The notes: a model not told the origin generated them from the sequence alone. Shown: positions 1 to 11,060, counted from the first letter of the stretch. The stretch: DNA of 64,000 nucleotides from Streptomyces sp. R28 (GCF_041052385.1 NZ_CP163439.1:3771001-3835000); one strand, 5' to 3'. Translations and numbers: made by a program.

Positions 1-949
1 CTCGGCGGCCGGTTCGGTGCAGCGCAACAGCAACAAGTCGTACTTCGTGACCGTCCCCGAGGGCGCGAAGTCGCTGGAGGTCGCGATCGGCGGGCTGAAG
101 GACAAGAGCCAGACGCGGTTCATCGCCATCCACCCGTACGGCACCCCGTCCGACAACACCGGTACGCCGTACTGCTACAACAACTACCTCGCCGGCAACG
201 GCTGCAAGCCGGACGTGCGTGCCTACGCCGACCCGCAGCCCGGCGTCTGGGAGATCGAGGTCGAGTCGCGCCGTACGTCGCCGCTGCTCGACAACCCGTA
301 CACGCTGGACGTCACCATCCTGGGCGCGGCCTTCGACCCGGAGACCGTGACCGTCCCCGAGGCCAAGGTCGGCACCCCGGCCGCCGCCTCCTGGAAGGTG
401 ACCAACAACTACGCCGCGATCGACGGCAAGCTGGCCGGCGGCCCGCTCGGCTCGTCGAAGACGGCGCGTCCGACCATCGCCGAGGGCGTCACGCAGACCA
501 CCACGGTCGAGGTGCCCGCGGGCGCCACGTCGCTGGACGTCTCCATCGGCAACGTCTCCGACGCGGCCGCGGACCTCGACCTGGTGGTGAAGGACGCGTC
601 CGGCGCCCAGGTCGGCAGCTCCGCCGACGGTGACTCGGAGGAGGCGGTCTCGGTCGCGAAGCCGGCCGCCGGAAAGTACAGCATCGAGGTCGTCGGCTAC
701 TCGGTGCCGTCCGGCTCGACGGCGTACGACTACCTGGACGTGTTCTTCTCCGCCGCGCTCGGCAGCGTCACCGTCGACGAGTCGCCGGTGAAGCTCGGCA
801 CGGGTGCCTCGGCCACCGTCACGGGCACCGCCACCGCGCAGGCGGCCGCGCCGGAGGGCCGCGAGTTCTTCGGCCAGGTCCAGCTGCTGAACGCGCGCGG
901 CACGGTCGCGGGCCTGGGCAGCGTGAAGATCGAGAAGGTCACGCCGTAA
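1..949 (+). CDS. C-terminal part of a secreted protease (partial)
   Basis: The reading frame is already open at the left edge, so the true start lies outside the window and only about the last 315 residues are seen. They contain two similar beta-sandwich-like segments with the pattern VPxGAxSLxVxIGxxxD (about residues 20-100 and 165-250), which resembles pre-peptidase C-terminal domains that follow the catalytic part of large secreted S8 serine peptidases in streptomycetes. No catalytic residues are inside the window. The protein is Gly/Ala/Val-rich with one short Cys pair. It faces the anti-sigma gene convergently across a hairpin terminator. The protease assignment is inference from the tail architecture; a different secreted enzyme with the same accessory domains is possible. 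Confidence 0.65.
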   Translation, partial: SAAGSVQRNSNKSYFVTVPEGAKSLEVAIGGLKDKSQTRFIAIHPYGTPSDNTGTPYCYNNYLAGNGCKPDVRAYADPQPGVWEIEVESRRTSPLLDNPYTLDVTILGAAFDPETVTVPEAKVGTPAAASWKVTNNYAAIDGKLAGGPLGSSKTARPTIAEGVTQTTTVEVPAGATSLDVSIGNVSDAAADLDLVVKDASGAQVGSSADGDSEEAVSVAKPAAGKYSIEVVGYSVPSGSTAYDYLDVFFSAALGSVTVDESPVKLGTGASATVTGTATAQAAAPEGREFFGQVQLLNARGTVAGLGSVKIEKVTP

Positions 950-966
950 TCGCTGGTACGACCATG

Positions 967-994
967 GGGCGGGCGTCCGTACGGGCGCCCGCCC
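967..994. terminator. Hairpin terminator between convergent genes
   Basis: Nine-base arms GGGCGGGCG (967-975) and CGCCCGCCC (986-994) pair perfectly and lie in the short gap between the convergent protease and anti-sigma genes. There is no long T run, which is usual for Streptomyces terminators. It probably acts in both directions. Confidence 0.6.
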
Positions 995-998
995 TTCG

Positions 999-1766
999 TC
1001 ATTCGCAGGTGGGCCTGCCCGCCTCGGACAGCGAGTCGGTGATCCAGGCCCGTTCGAGGGCGATGTCCTTCTCGCCGACAGCCCAGACGTCCGCTGCCGC
1101 GGCATGCCGCTGGATGCCGACCAGGATGTGTTCGCCCTTGTGGACGACGCCCTCCTCCATCAAGAAGGTCACCTCGTCTTCCTTGCTCTTCTCCGGCTGG
1201 TAGAAGCGGGTCACCCGCAGTGTGATCCGCTCCTGTGCCGTCCCGGGCAGCGGCTCCACGGCGGTGACGTCTCCCTCGGCGACCAGGCGGGCGCAGGCGA
1301 GGTAGAGGGGGTTGGCGAAGTCGGGGCCAGCCTCCTTGGAGCTCGCCTGGTCGGCGCTGCCTCCCGAGGAGAGGCCTGCGTCCCCGCCCTGCGACACCAG
1401 CCAGCCCAGGCCGGTCACCACGGAAGCGACGGCGGCCACCGCGAGGGTGCCGAAGGCCAGGGTGAACGCACGCCGCCGGACGCGGGAAGGGCGTCGTGGG
1501 GGAACGGGCTCGGGGGACTGGGCCGGGGCCTGGGCCTGGGCCTGGTCCGGCTCGGCGAGGGCCTCACCGATGAGCCCCAGCTGCTCCCGCAACAGCGCCA
1601 CATCGGCGGCAGCCGCCCGGTGCTCGGCCATGAAGGCGGCGTCCGCGCGCGTCTCGTCCGGCAGCGGTTCGCCGGTGATCGCGGCCATCAGCGCGTCGAC
1701 GCCGGTACGGCCGTCGTAGCCGTCGTATCCGTCGCGACCGTTACGGCTTTCGTTCTCGGCGGTCAC
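999..1766 (-). CDS. Membrane protein, probable anti-sigma factor
   Basis: This 255-residue protein starts at a GTG one base after the stop of the ECF sigma gene, so the two are almost certainly translated as a pair. Residues 1-75 are cytoplasmic-type and acidic, with no recognisable zinc HxxxCxxC motif. A Gln/Ala/Pro linker leads to a basic patch (RRPSRVRRR) and one membrane helix at about 101-123. The remaining roughly 130 residues would be outside the membrane and include two Cys (in LACARL and near the C-terminus). This one-TM topology and the pairing fit an anti-sigma factor that holds its sigma partner at the membrane. The role is inferred from context and shape, not from a diagnostic domain. 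Confidence 0.65.
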   Translation of the reverse strand: MTAENESRNGRDGYDGYDGRTGVDALMAAITGEPLPDETRADAAFMAEHRAAAADVALLREQLGLIGEALAEPDQAQAQAPAQSPEPVPPRRPSRVRRRAFTLAFGTLAVAAVASVVTGLGWLVSQGGDAGLSSGGSADQASSKEAGPDFANPLYLACARLVAEGDVTAVEPLPGTAQERITLRVTRFYQPEKSKEDEVTFLMEEGVVHKGEHILVGIQRHAAAADVWAVGEKDIALERAWITDSLSEAGRPTCE

Positions 1767-1767
1767 G

Positions 1768-3686
<1,919 letters not shown>

Positions 3687-3701
3687 CGCCCCCTCCCACA
3701 G

Positions 3702-3739
3702 CCAAGGGGCGCCCACCGGTGACGGTGGGCGCCCCTTGG
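3702..3739. terminator. Perfect 17-bp hairpin between asd and pepN
   Basis: The arms at 3702-3718 (CCAAGGGGCGCCCACCG) and 3723-3739 are exact reverse complements around a GTGA loop. It lies between convergent genes and should stop transcription from both sides. Confidence 0.85.
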
Positions 3740-3751
3740 GCGTACGTACGG

Positions 3752-6328
3752 CTACTCCGCGGCCGCCGCGTCCGCCGCCTGGGCCTTCAGCGCGCGCTCG
3801 ACACCCGCCCGGGACTCCGAGACCAGGCGGCGCAGGGCCGCGTTCGGGTCGGTCTCGGCGAGCCAGGTGTCCGTCTTGCGCAGGGTCTCCTCGGAGACCT
3901 GGAGTGACGGGTACAGGCCGGTCGCGATCTGCTGGGCGATCTCGTGCGAGCGGGCGTCCCAGATGTCCTTGACCACCTCGAAGAACCTGTCCGTGTAGGA
4001 GGCCAGGAGTTCGCGCTGGTCGGTCTGGACGAAGCCGACGATGACCGCTTCCTGAAGGGCGTTCGGGAGCTTGTCGGAGTCGATGACCGACGACCAGGCC
4101 TCGGCCTTGGCCTCCGCGGTCGGGCGGGCGGCGCGGGCCGTGGCGGCGTGCCGCTCGCCGGCCGCCGTCCGGTCCCGCTCGTACTCGCCCGCGATCTCCG
4201 TCTCGTCGAAGCGGCCCACCGCCGCCAGGCGCTCCACGAACGCCCAGCGCAGCTCCGTGTCGACGGCCAGGCCCTCGATCGACTGGGAGCCGTCCAGCAG
4301 GGCCTCCAGCAGGTCCAGCTGCTCCGGCGTGCGGGCCGTCGCCGCGAACGCCCGCGCCCACGCCAGCTGGTGGTCGCTGCCCGCATCGGCGGAACGCAGA
4401 TGAGCCAGCGTGGCGTCCGTCCAGCGGGTCAGCAGGGCCTCGCGGGCCGCCGGGTCGGCGTACAGCTCGATCGCCAGCTTCACCTGGCGCTGCAGCGACT
4501 GCACGAGGCCGATGTCGGACTCCTTGCCGATGCCCGACAGGACCAGGGAGACGTAGTCGCGGGTGGCGAGTTCCGCGTCGCGCGTCATGTCCCAGGACGA
4601 CGCCCAGCACAGCGCCCGGGGCAGCGAGGCCTCGAAGTCGCCGAGGTGCCGCGTCACGAACGCCAGGGACTCCTCGTCCAGGCGGACCTTCGCGTACGAC
4701 AGGTCGTCGTCGTTGAGGAGGACCACGTCCGGACGGCGGGTGCCCGCCAGCTGCGGTACGGCGGTCAGTTCGCCGTCCACGTCCAGCTCGATGCGCTCGT
4801 CGCGCAGCAGCTTGCCCGTCGCCTCGTCGAGGTTGTAGAGGCCGACCGCGATGCGGTGCGGACGCAGGGTCGGCTCGCCCTTCGCGCCCGTCGGCAGCGC
4901 CGGGGCCTCCTGGCGGATCGCGAAGGACGTGATCACACCGTCGGCGTCCGTCTCGATCTCGGGGCGCAGGATGTTGATGCCCGCCGTCTCCAGCCACTGC
5001 TTCGACCAGGTCTTCAGGTCGCGGCCGGAGGTCTCCTCCAGGGCGCCCAGCAGGTCGGACAGGCGCGTGTTGCCGAAGGCGTGGCGCTTGAAGTACGCCT
5101 GGACGCCCTGGAAGAACTCGTCCTCGCCGACGTAGGCGACGAGCTGCTTGAGGACGGAGGCGCCCTTGGCGTAGGTGATGCCGTCGAAGTTGACGAGCAC
5201 GTCGTCCAGGTCGCGGATCTCGGCCATGATCGGGTGCGTCGACGGCAGCTGGTCCTGGCGGTACGCCCACGTCTTCATCTGGTTGGCGAAGGTGGTCCAC
5301 GCGTGCGGCCAGCGCGACTCGGGCGCGTACGCCTGGCAGGCGATGGACGTGTACGTGGCGAACGACTCGTTCAGCCAGAGGTCGTTCCACCACTCCATGG
5401 TGACCAGGTCACCGAACCACATGTGGGCCAGCTCGTGCAGGATGGTCTCCGAGCGCGTCTCGTACGCCGCGTTCGTCACCTTGGACCGGAAGACGTACTG
5501 GTCGCGGATGGTCACCGCGCCCGCGTTCTCCATCGCGCCCGCGTTGAACTCCGGCACGAACAGCTGGTCGTACTTCTTGAACGGGTACGCGTAGTCGAAC
5601 TTCTCCTGGAACCAGTCGAAGCCCTGCCGCGTCACCTCGAAGATCGCGTCCGAGTCGAGGTACCCGGCGAGCGAGGGACGGCAGTAGATGCCGAGCGGGA
5701 CGGACTGGCCGTCCTTCTCGTAGACGCTGTGCACCGAGTGGTACGGGCCGACGATGAGCGCCGTGATGTACGTCGAGATGCGCGGCGTCGGCTCGAAGGC
5801 CCAGACGCTGTCCTTGGGCTCCGGGGTGGGCGAGTTGGAGATCACCGTCCAGCCCTCCGGGGCCTTCACGGTGAACTGGAAGGTGGCCTTCAGGTCGGGC
5901 TGCTCGAAGGACGCGAAGACGCGGCGGGCGTCCGGGACCTCGAACTGGGTGTAGAGGTAGGCCTGCTGGTCGACCGGGTCGACGAAGCGGTGCAGGCCCT
6001 CACCCGTGTTGGTGTACGCGCAGTCGGCGACGACCCGAAGGACGTTGCGGCCCTCCAGCAGGCCGGCCAGCGCGATCCGGGAGTCCTTGAAGACCTCGGC
6101 CGCGTCCAGCGGGTCGCCGTTGAGGGTCACCTCGTGGACGGTCGGGGCCACGAGGTCGATGAAGGAGTCGGCGCCGTTTTCGGCGACGTCGAAGCGCACC
6201 GTGGTCACGGACCGGTAGGTGCCGCCCTCCTGCGCGCCGGAGAGGTCGAGATCGATCTCGTACGAGTCAACAGTGAGCAGCTTCGCCCGCTGCTGTGCCT
6301 CTTCGCGAGTCAGGTTTGTGCCAGGCAC
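3752..6328 (-). CDS. pepN: Aminopeptidase N (M1 zinc metallopeptidase)
   Basis: An 858-residue cytosolic zinc aminopeptidase that removes N-terminal residues from peptides. Catalytic signatures are intact: GAMEN exopeptidase motif at 264-268, HELAH zinc site at 298-302 with the third ligand Glu321 in NESFA, 18 residues later. The M1 N-terminal beta domain precedes these and an ERAP1-like helical C-terminal domain follows. The GTG start at 6328 has a GAGGAGAT box about 7 bases upstream; an in-frame ATG further up adds 38 low-complexity residues and is unlikely. Length matches known Streptomyces PepN. The reverse strand carries very long open frames across this gene; these are GC-bias shadows. 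Confidence 0.95.
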   Translation of the reverse strand: MPGTNLTREEAQQRAKLLTVDSYEIDLDLSGAQEGGTYRSVTTVRFDVAENGADSFIDLVAPTVHEVTLNGDPLDAAEVFKDSRIALAGLLEGRNVLRVVADCAYTNTGEGLHRFVDPVDQQAYLYTQFEVPDARRVFASFEQPDLKATFQFTVKAPEGWTVISNSPTPEPKDSVWAFEPTPRISTYITALIVGPYHSVHSVYEKDGQSVPLGIYCRPSLAGYLDSDAIFEVTRQGFDWFQEKFDYAYPFKKYDQLFVPEFNAGAMENAGAVTIRDQYVFRSKVTNAAYETRSETILHELAHMWFGDLVTMEWWNDLWLNESFATYTSIACQAYAPESRWPHAWTTFANQMKTWAYRQDQLPSTHPIMAEIRDLDDVLVNFDGITYAKGASVLKQLVAYVGEDEFFQGVQAYFKRHAFGNTRLSDLLGALEETSGRDLKTWSKQWLETAGINILRPEIETDADGVITSFAIRQEAPALPTGAKGEPTLRPHRIAVGLYNLDEATGKLLRDERIELDVDGELTAVPQLAGTRRPDVVLLNDDDLSYAKVRLDEESLAFVTRHLGDFEASLPRALCWASSWDMTRDAELATRDYVSLVLSGIGKESDIGLVQSLQRQVKLAIELYADPAAREALLTRWTDATLAHLRSADAGSDHQLAWARAFAATARTPEQLDLLEALLDGSQSIEGLAVDTELRWAFVERLAAVGRFDETEIAGEYERDRTAAGERHAATARAARPTAEAKAEAWSSVIDSDKLPNALQEAVIVGFVQTDQRELLASYTDRFFEVVKDIWDARSHEIAQQIATGLYPSLQVSEETLRKTDTWLAETDPNAALRRLVSESRAGVERALKAQAADAAAAE

Positions 6329-6440
6329 GCGGTCATCTCCTCGATATGTGTGGGTTGCGCCATCCTTCCACGGGAGCTGCACGGAGCGCGAAGTCCGTTT
6401 ACCGCCGGTGGGCGGGGCGGACGCGCGTGAGGCTGGGGCC

Positions 6441-6917
6441 ATGACGACCTACTTCGCACGTCCTCTCTCTCCGACGGCCCTGAAGGAGTTGCGCTCTGCT
6501 GACGATGCGGGGCGCCGGATGGTTCCCGTGACCGACGAGGATGGCGGGTCTCCGTTGCGCTGCTGCCTGCGCCACAGCACGCCCGGCGAGCGGATCGCCC
6601 TCGTCTCCTACGCTCCGCTGCGCCGCTGGGCGGCCGAGACCGGCGTCGATCCCGGGGCGTACGGCGAGCAGGGGCCCGTCTTCATCCATGCGGCTCAGTG
6701 CGCGGGGCCTCAGCTGGAGAGCCTGCCCTTCGTAAACGCTCGGCGCGTGGTCCGCCGGTACTCGGCCGAAGGGACCATCCTCGGCGGACAGCTGGTCGAG
6801 GACACGAGCCTGTTCGCCACGGCGTTGCGGGAGGCCTTCGCCGACCCGGCCGTGGCGCTCGTCCACGTCCGGGCCGTCGAGTACGGCTGCTTCCTCTACG
6901 AGGTGCGCCGGCCCTGA
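6441..6917 (+). CDS. DUF1203 domain protein
   Basis: A 158-residue soluble protein of the DUF1203 family. Typical segments are CCLRHSTPGERIALVSY, GPVFIHAAQC and the C-terminal VHVRAVEYGCFLYEVRR. No enzymatic activity is established for the family. The ATG at 6441 is supported by a purine-rich GAGGCTGGGG stretch upstream. It is divergent from pepN and convergent with the broken LysR gene. Confidence 0.85.
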   Translation: MTTYFARPLSPTALKELRSADDAGRRMVPVTDEDGGSPLRCCLRHSTPGERIALVSYAPLRRWAAETGVDPGAYGEQGPVFIHAAQCAGPQLESLPFVNARRVVRRYSAEGTILGGQLVEDTSLFATALREAFADPAVALVHVRAVEYGCFLYEVRRP

Positions 6918-6948
6918 GCACAGGAGAACGAGGGCCTGACGTGCCCGG

Positions 6949-7846
6949 CTACGTGGCGGCGGCACTTCGCAGAGCGTCGAGCGTCCTGCGCACCGCCGGC
7001 GCATCCGCCCCGCCCTTGCGCATGGCTGCCACCACATGCCGGACCGGATGCTCGGCGCCCAGCTCCCGCATCACGACCCCGCCCCTCGGCACGGCAGCCA
7101 TCCGCGGTACCAACGCCACCCCCATGCCCGCCTCCACCATCGCCAGGATCGCCGTCCACCCGGCTGCGGAATGCCCCTGCCGAGGACTGAACCCCGCTGC
7201 CTCGCACGCCCCCCCGCGTGATGTCCGACCACGGCCCGCTCCCCCCGAAGATCCACTCCTCCCCCGCGAGATCGGCCAGCCGAAGCCCTTCGACACTCGC
7301 CAGCTCGTGCCCCTTGGGGAGGGCCACGTCCAGCGGATCCGCCAGCAACGGCACCCGAGTGAAGCGCGCGTCCCCCACCACCGGTGCCTGCGCCGCGAGG
7401 GACAGCGCGAGGTCGACCTCGCCGGCGGCCAGCAGCTCGTAGGCCTCTTGGGCCTCGGCCTCCCGCACCCGTACGACCACGCCGGGATGCGACGCACGCA
7501 GCGCCCGCACAGCCGGTACGACCAGCGCCGGCACCGCCGTGGAGAACGCCCCGACCCGCACCTCCCCGACCTCGCCGTGCAGGTACGCCGCCAACTCGGC
7601 GTCCGCCCGCTCCAGTTGCTCGAACACGGCCTCGGCGTGCCGCAGCACCAGCCGCGCCGCGTCCGTCAGCCGCACCCGCCGCCCCTGTGCCTCCAGCAGC
7701 GGCACCCCGAGCTGCTTGGCGAGATTCGTCAGCTGCTGCGACACGGCCGACGGCGTCATCCGCAGCGCCTCGGCGGTCGCCGTCACGGTCCCCCGCTCCC
7801 GCAACGTCCGCAGGATCTGCAGCTTCCGGATGTCCCACTCGACCAT
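6949..7846 (-). pseudogene. LysR-type regulator, frameshifted
   Basis: The N-terminal two thirds (start ATG 7846) form a normal LysR protein: a winged HTH with TAEALRMTPSAVSQQLTNL, then a periplasmic-binding-like effector domain down to FGGSGPWSDITR. At a run of seven C (7209-7215; G on the coding strand) the frame is lost. The other frame continues exactly as expected for the family (ACEAAGFSPRQGHSAAGW ... GMGVALVPRMA) to a stop at 6949. Removing one G restores about 298 residues, the usual length. This is either a recent inactivating insertion or a homopolymer sequencing error. The neighbouring EamA exporter on the same strand is a plausible target. Confidence 0.8.
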
Positions 7847-7860
7847 GGCGGCAACCTACG

Positions 7861-8811
7861 TCACCGACGCGACCCGGCACCCAGGACGACCCCGCCGAGG
7901 ATCAGCGCCATGCACAGCACCTGCGTCCAGCCGGTCGCCTCGCCCAGCACCGTCCAGGACAGCAGGGACACGCACACCGGCTGGAGGTAGTAGACGACCC
8001 CGGCGCGGCTCGGGCCGACCAGTGCGATCGCCCTGTTCCAGGCGAAGAAGGCGACGGCCGAGGAGACGACTCCCACGTACAGGATCGGCAGGACGGTCCC
8101 GGCCGTCGGCTCGAAGCCGCCCTGCACCGCCAGGCTGACCCCCTGTGCGGGCGCCAGCAGGACCGCACCGAGCAGGAACGTGGTGAACAGGAAGGCCACC
8201 CCGCCCAGTTCGGCGGGCTTGCGCCGCAACAGACCGCTGTAGGAGGCGAAGCAGCAGGCCGCGGCCACCATCCACAGGTCCCCCGCCGCGAAACGGGCCC
8301 CGCCCGCGCCACCCCCGATCAGCAGCACGACGCCCGCACAGGCCGTCAGCAGCCCCGCCACCCGGCGCGCGCCCAGCCGTACCCCCGCGGCCCGCTCGAA
8401 CACGGCCATCAGGACCGGTGAAGCGGCCATGATCATGCCCATGTTGGCGGCGGGCGTGGTCAACCCGGCCTGGTTGACCAGGGTGTTGTACGTGGTGATG
8501 CCGAGGAGAGAAGCGAGGAGCACGAACCCGAGGTGGCGGCGGATCACCTTCCGCTGCCGCCACGCCTGCCGGGCACCGAAGGGAGCCACCGCGGCCAGCG
8601 CCACCAGCCACCTCCAGAACGCCTGCTGCACCGGCGGCACGCTGTCGTGCAGCGCGCGGGAGGTGACGAAGCTGCCGGACCAGACGACGGTGGCGAGGGC
8701 GGCGAGGGCGATCCCGAGGACGGTTGCCCTGGGGAGGGAGGGAGGGCTGAGGGTGGAGGCGGGGGCAGGGGCAGGGGCAGGGGTGGCGGTCCTGGGGAGG
8801 ACGAGGGGCAC
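7861..8811 (-). CDS. EamA/DMT-family exporter
   Basis: A 316-residue inner-membrane protein with ten predicted helices arranged as two EamA repeats (first about 28-160, second about 170-312). Such drug/metabolite transporters export amino acids, drugs or other small metabolites; the substrate cannot be told from sequence. The N-terminus before the first helix is a Pro-Ala repeat (PAPAPAPA) encoded by a GGGGCA tandem repeat at about 8760-8785, which is unusual and may vary between strains. The upstream ATG was kept, but a start within the first 30 residues is possible. The frameshifted LysR gene lies directly downstream on the same strand. Confidence 0.85.
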   Translation of the reverse strand: MPLVLPRTATPAPAPAPASTLSPPSLPRATVLGIALAALATVVWSGSFVTSRALHDSVPPVQQAFWRWLVALAAVAPFGARQAWRQRKVIRRHLGFVLLASLLGITTYNTLVNQAGLTTPAANMGMIMAASPVLMAVFERAAGVRLGARRVAGLLTACAGVVLLIGGGAGGARFAAGDLWMVAAACCFASYSGLLRRKPAELGGVAFLFTTFLLGAVLLAPAQGVSLAVQGGFEPTAGTVLPILYVGVVSSAVAFFAWNRAIALVGPSRAGVVYYLQPVCVSLLSWTVLGEATGWTQVLCMALILGGVVLGAGSRR

Positions 8812-8845
8812 GGAGATCCTTCGCTGGTCGGTGATCGGGCTCGAT

Positions 8846-9811
8846 CTACCGTCGCAGCGCCGGACCTGTCAGGTCCATCGAATCTTTCCGATGAGTCTTT
8901 TCAGCAGAACTGAACAATCGCGGGGACACCTGTCCAGCCCGGCCCACCCCGATCTGCCCCACGACCGTCGCCCCGAACGCGAGCGCCATGCCCGCCAGCT
9001 GGAGCGGGGTCAGCGCCTGTCCCAGCGCCGCCCAGCCGACCACGGCGGCGGTCAACGGGGACAGCGGGCCGAGGAAGGTGACCTGCGTGGCGCTGAGGCG
9101 GCCGATGCCGCGGAACCAGAGCCAGTACGCGACCGCCGTGTTCGCCAGCGCCAGATAGAGGTAGCCGCCGACCGCCCGGCCGTCGAGCGCGGGCGGGGCA
9201 CCCTCGACCAGGAGGGCGAGGGGCGCGATGAGCAGGCCGCCGGCCGTCAACTGCCAGCCGGTGAGGGCGAGCGGGCCGACGCCCTCCGGGCGCCCCCAGC
9301 GCTTGGTCAGCACGGTGCCGGTCGACATGGACGCCGTGGCGGCCAGGGCCGCCAGCACGCCGACGAGGTCGAGCGCACCGGCCGCCTTCAGCACCACCAG
9401 GCTGACGCCGAACGCCGCCACGACCCCGGTGAGCACGTTGCGCACCGTCGGCCGCTGCCCGAGGAACAGCGCCGAGAGAGCCACGACGAACAGCGGACCG
9501 ACCGAACCGACAACCGCCGCCATACCCCCGGGCAGCCGGTACGCGGAGAGGAAGAGGAGAGGGAAGAAAGCACCGATGTTCAGCGCCCCCAGCACCGCCG
9601 ACTTCCACCACCAGACGCCGCGCGGCAGCACGCGGGCGAGGGCGACCAGCAGCAGACCCGCGGGGAGGGCGCGCATCAGGCCGGTGAACAGGGGGCGGTC
9701 GGCCGGCAGGAACTCGGTGGCGACCGCGTAGGTCGTGCCCCAGGAGATAGGCGCGAGGGCGGTGAGGAGTATCAGGGCGGGAGAGACACCGCCGACGCGG
9801 TTGGCGGCCAT
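8846..9811 (-). CDS. EamA/DMT-family exporter
   Basis: A 321-residue membrane protein with ten predicted helices in two EamA repeats. The start at 9811 (MAANRVGG...) is chosen because a GGGGGCG stretch lies just upstream and the first helix follows at residue about 10; an in-frame start at 9847 adds 12 unlikely residues. It is divergently arranged with a MarR regulator, with a perfect palindrome between them. That is the classic layout of a repressor-controlled efflux pump, so the substrate is probably also the inducer of the MarR protein. The last 25 residues are charged and cytoplasmic. Confidence 0.87.
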   Translation of the reverse strand: MAANRVGGVSPALILLTALAPISWGTTYAVATEFLPADRPLFTGLMRALPAGLLLVALARVLPRGVWWWKSAVLGALNIGAFFPLLFLSAYRLPGGMAAVVGSVGPLFVVALSALFLGQRPTVRNVLTGVVAAFGVSLVVLKAAGALDLVGVLAALAATASMSTGTVLTKRWGRPEGVGPLALTGWQLTAGGLLIAPLALLVEGAPPALDGRAVGGYLYLALANTAVAYWLWFRGIGRLSATQVTFLGPLSPLTAAVVGWAALGQALTPLQLAGMALAFGATVVGQIGVGRAGQVSPRLFSSAEKTHRKDSMDLTGPALRR

Positions 9812-9896
9812 GAGGACGCCCCCTTCGAAGTAGGCAGCGGAAAGCAAGTCAGGGAAGTAGGTCAGGGAAGTAGGCCAGCGGAGAGTAGGTCAATGG

Positions 9897-9937
9897 AAAG
9901 TAGCTTAGCGCCAAGCTACTTTTCGTCAAGTTACTTT
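9897..9937. promoter_or_regulatory. Probable MarR operator between exporter and marR
   Basis: AAAGTAGCTT (9897-9906) and AAGCTACTTT (9913-9922) are exact inverted repeats separated by 6 bases. A third half-site, AAGTTACTTT, follows at 9928-9937. The site lies 37 bases upstream of the MarR ATG and 86 bases upstream of the exporter start. MarR proteins bind such palindromes, so it probably controls both genes. Confidence 0.75.
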
Positions 9938-9973
9938 CTTGCAGGCCAGCATCAGACCGCCGATACTCGGCAC

Positions 9974-10486
9974 ATGAGCGAACGCCCCCAGCGCAAGGAC
10001 CCCGTCGACGCGATCATCGACCAGTGGGCGACCGTGCGGCCCGACCTCGACACCAAGGCGATGGAGGTCTTCGGGCGGATCTACCGCCTCTCCCGCACCG
10101 TGGGCGACCGCATGGACAAGGCCTACGCGCCCTACGGCATCTCGCGCGGCGAGTTCGACGTCCTGGCGACCCTGCGCCGCTCCGGTGAGCCCTACACCCT
10201 CTCGCCCCGCCAGCTCTCGGCGACGCTGATGCTCACCACCGGAGGCATGACCGGCCGGCTCGACAAACTGGAACGGGCCGACCTGCTGCGCCGCTCCCCC
10301 GATCCGCACGACCGCCGCGGCCTGCAAGTCACGCTCACCGAGAAGGGGTTGGACGTCATCGACCAGGCGGTCGGCGCCGGCCTGGCCGTCCAGACGGAGG
10401 CCCTGTCCACCCTCGACGACGAACAGGCCGACCGACTGGCCGACCTGTTGCGGGAGTTGCTCGCGGGGGCGCCCGAACCGCGGTAG
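9974..10486 (+). CDS. MarR-family transcriptional repressor
   Basis: A 170-residue winged-helix regulator. A dimerising N-terminal helix leads to the HTH (SPRQLSATLMLTTGGMTGRLDKLERADL) and the beta-wing with the family signature SPDPHDRRGLQVTLTEKG. The C-terminal helices complete the dimer interface. The ATG at 9974 follows the palindromic operator, so autoregulation is likely, together with control of the divergent EamA exporter. The reading frame extends far upstream but this is a shadow of the exporter gene. Confidence 0.92.
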   Translation: MSERPQRKDPVDAIIDQWATVRPDLDTKAMEVFGRIYRLSRTVGDRMDKAYAPYGISRGEFDVLATLRRSGEPYTLSPRQLSATLMLTTGGMTGRLDKLERADLLRRSPDPHDRRGLQVTLTEKGLDVIDQAVGAGLAVQTEALSTLDDEQADRLADLLRELLAGAPEPR

Positions 10487-10516
10487 GGGGCCCGACCGCG
10501 AAAAGAGGGGCTTCAC

Positions 10517-10903
10517 TCACCCCACGTGGACGGCGAGCGCCTCCTCGATCGCCCGCGGGCCCGCGGAATCCGCCGCCCACGCCACGTATCCGTCGGGCCG
10601 CACCAGCACGGTCCTGCGGCGGTCGCTCGCCCAGCGTTCCACGGTCAGCCGGCCCTCACCGGGCGCCCTGACTCTCGTAGCCCCCGCGAGCCCCGTTCAC
10701 TTCCGGGACGATCAGCACGAACCGACCGCCACGCAGGGCCTCGTACAGGCGGCCGCTCTCCAGAGCCACGTCCGGGACGCGGGCGCCGACCAGGCGGTGG
10801 GAGCCGCGCGGTGCGGGGTACTGGTAGCCGATGCCCTGCGGAGCACGGCCTTGCCGACCGGGTGACGCTCGGCCTGGTAGGTCGTGGCATGGCTGGCGCC
10901 CAC
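10517..10903 (-). pseudogene. Remnant of an FAD-dependent aromatic monooxygenase
   Basis: Three reading frames carry consecutive pieces of the C-terminus of a PheA/TfdB-type FAD monooxygenase. First comes TTYQAERHPVGKAVLR (about 10890-10838), the end of the FAD domain. The next frame has IGYQYPAPRGSHRLVGARVP (about 10832-10773) and LYEALRGGRFVLIVP. The third has TVERWASD and VLVRPDGYVAWAADS, ending at the TGA at 10517-10519. The piece normally linking the first two segments (around 90 residues) is missing, as is the whole N-terminal FAD-binding part. No single frame is open, so the gene is dead. Confidence 0.75.
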
Positions 10904-10994
10904 GCTTCAGCGCTATCTGACCGCGCCGCACCCGGCGTGAGCGCCGCCTGACCGAGAACACCTGGCGCACCCCGCGCACCCGGCGGAGAACACA

Positions 10995-11060
10995 CCGAGG
11001 GCGCCGCCCTCGCCCACGTACGGCGGATGCGCGTACGTGCGGCAGGGGCGGCGCCCTCGG
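10995..11060. terminator. Long hairpin downstream of the small membrane protein gene
   Basis: A 15-bp perfect outer stem (10995-11009 with 11046-11060, CCGAGGGCGCCGCCC and its complement) encloses a smaller ACGTAC/GTACGT stem. It lies downstream of the minus-strand 85-residue membrane protein gene. Confidence 0.7.
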
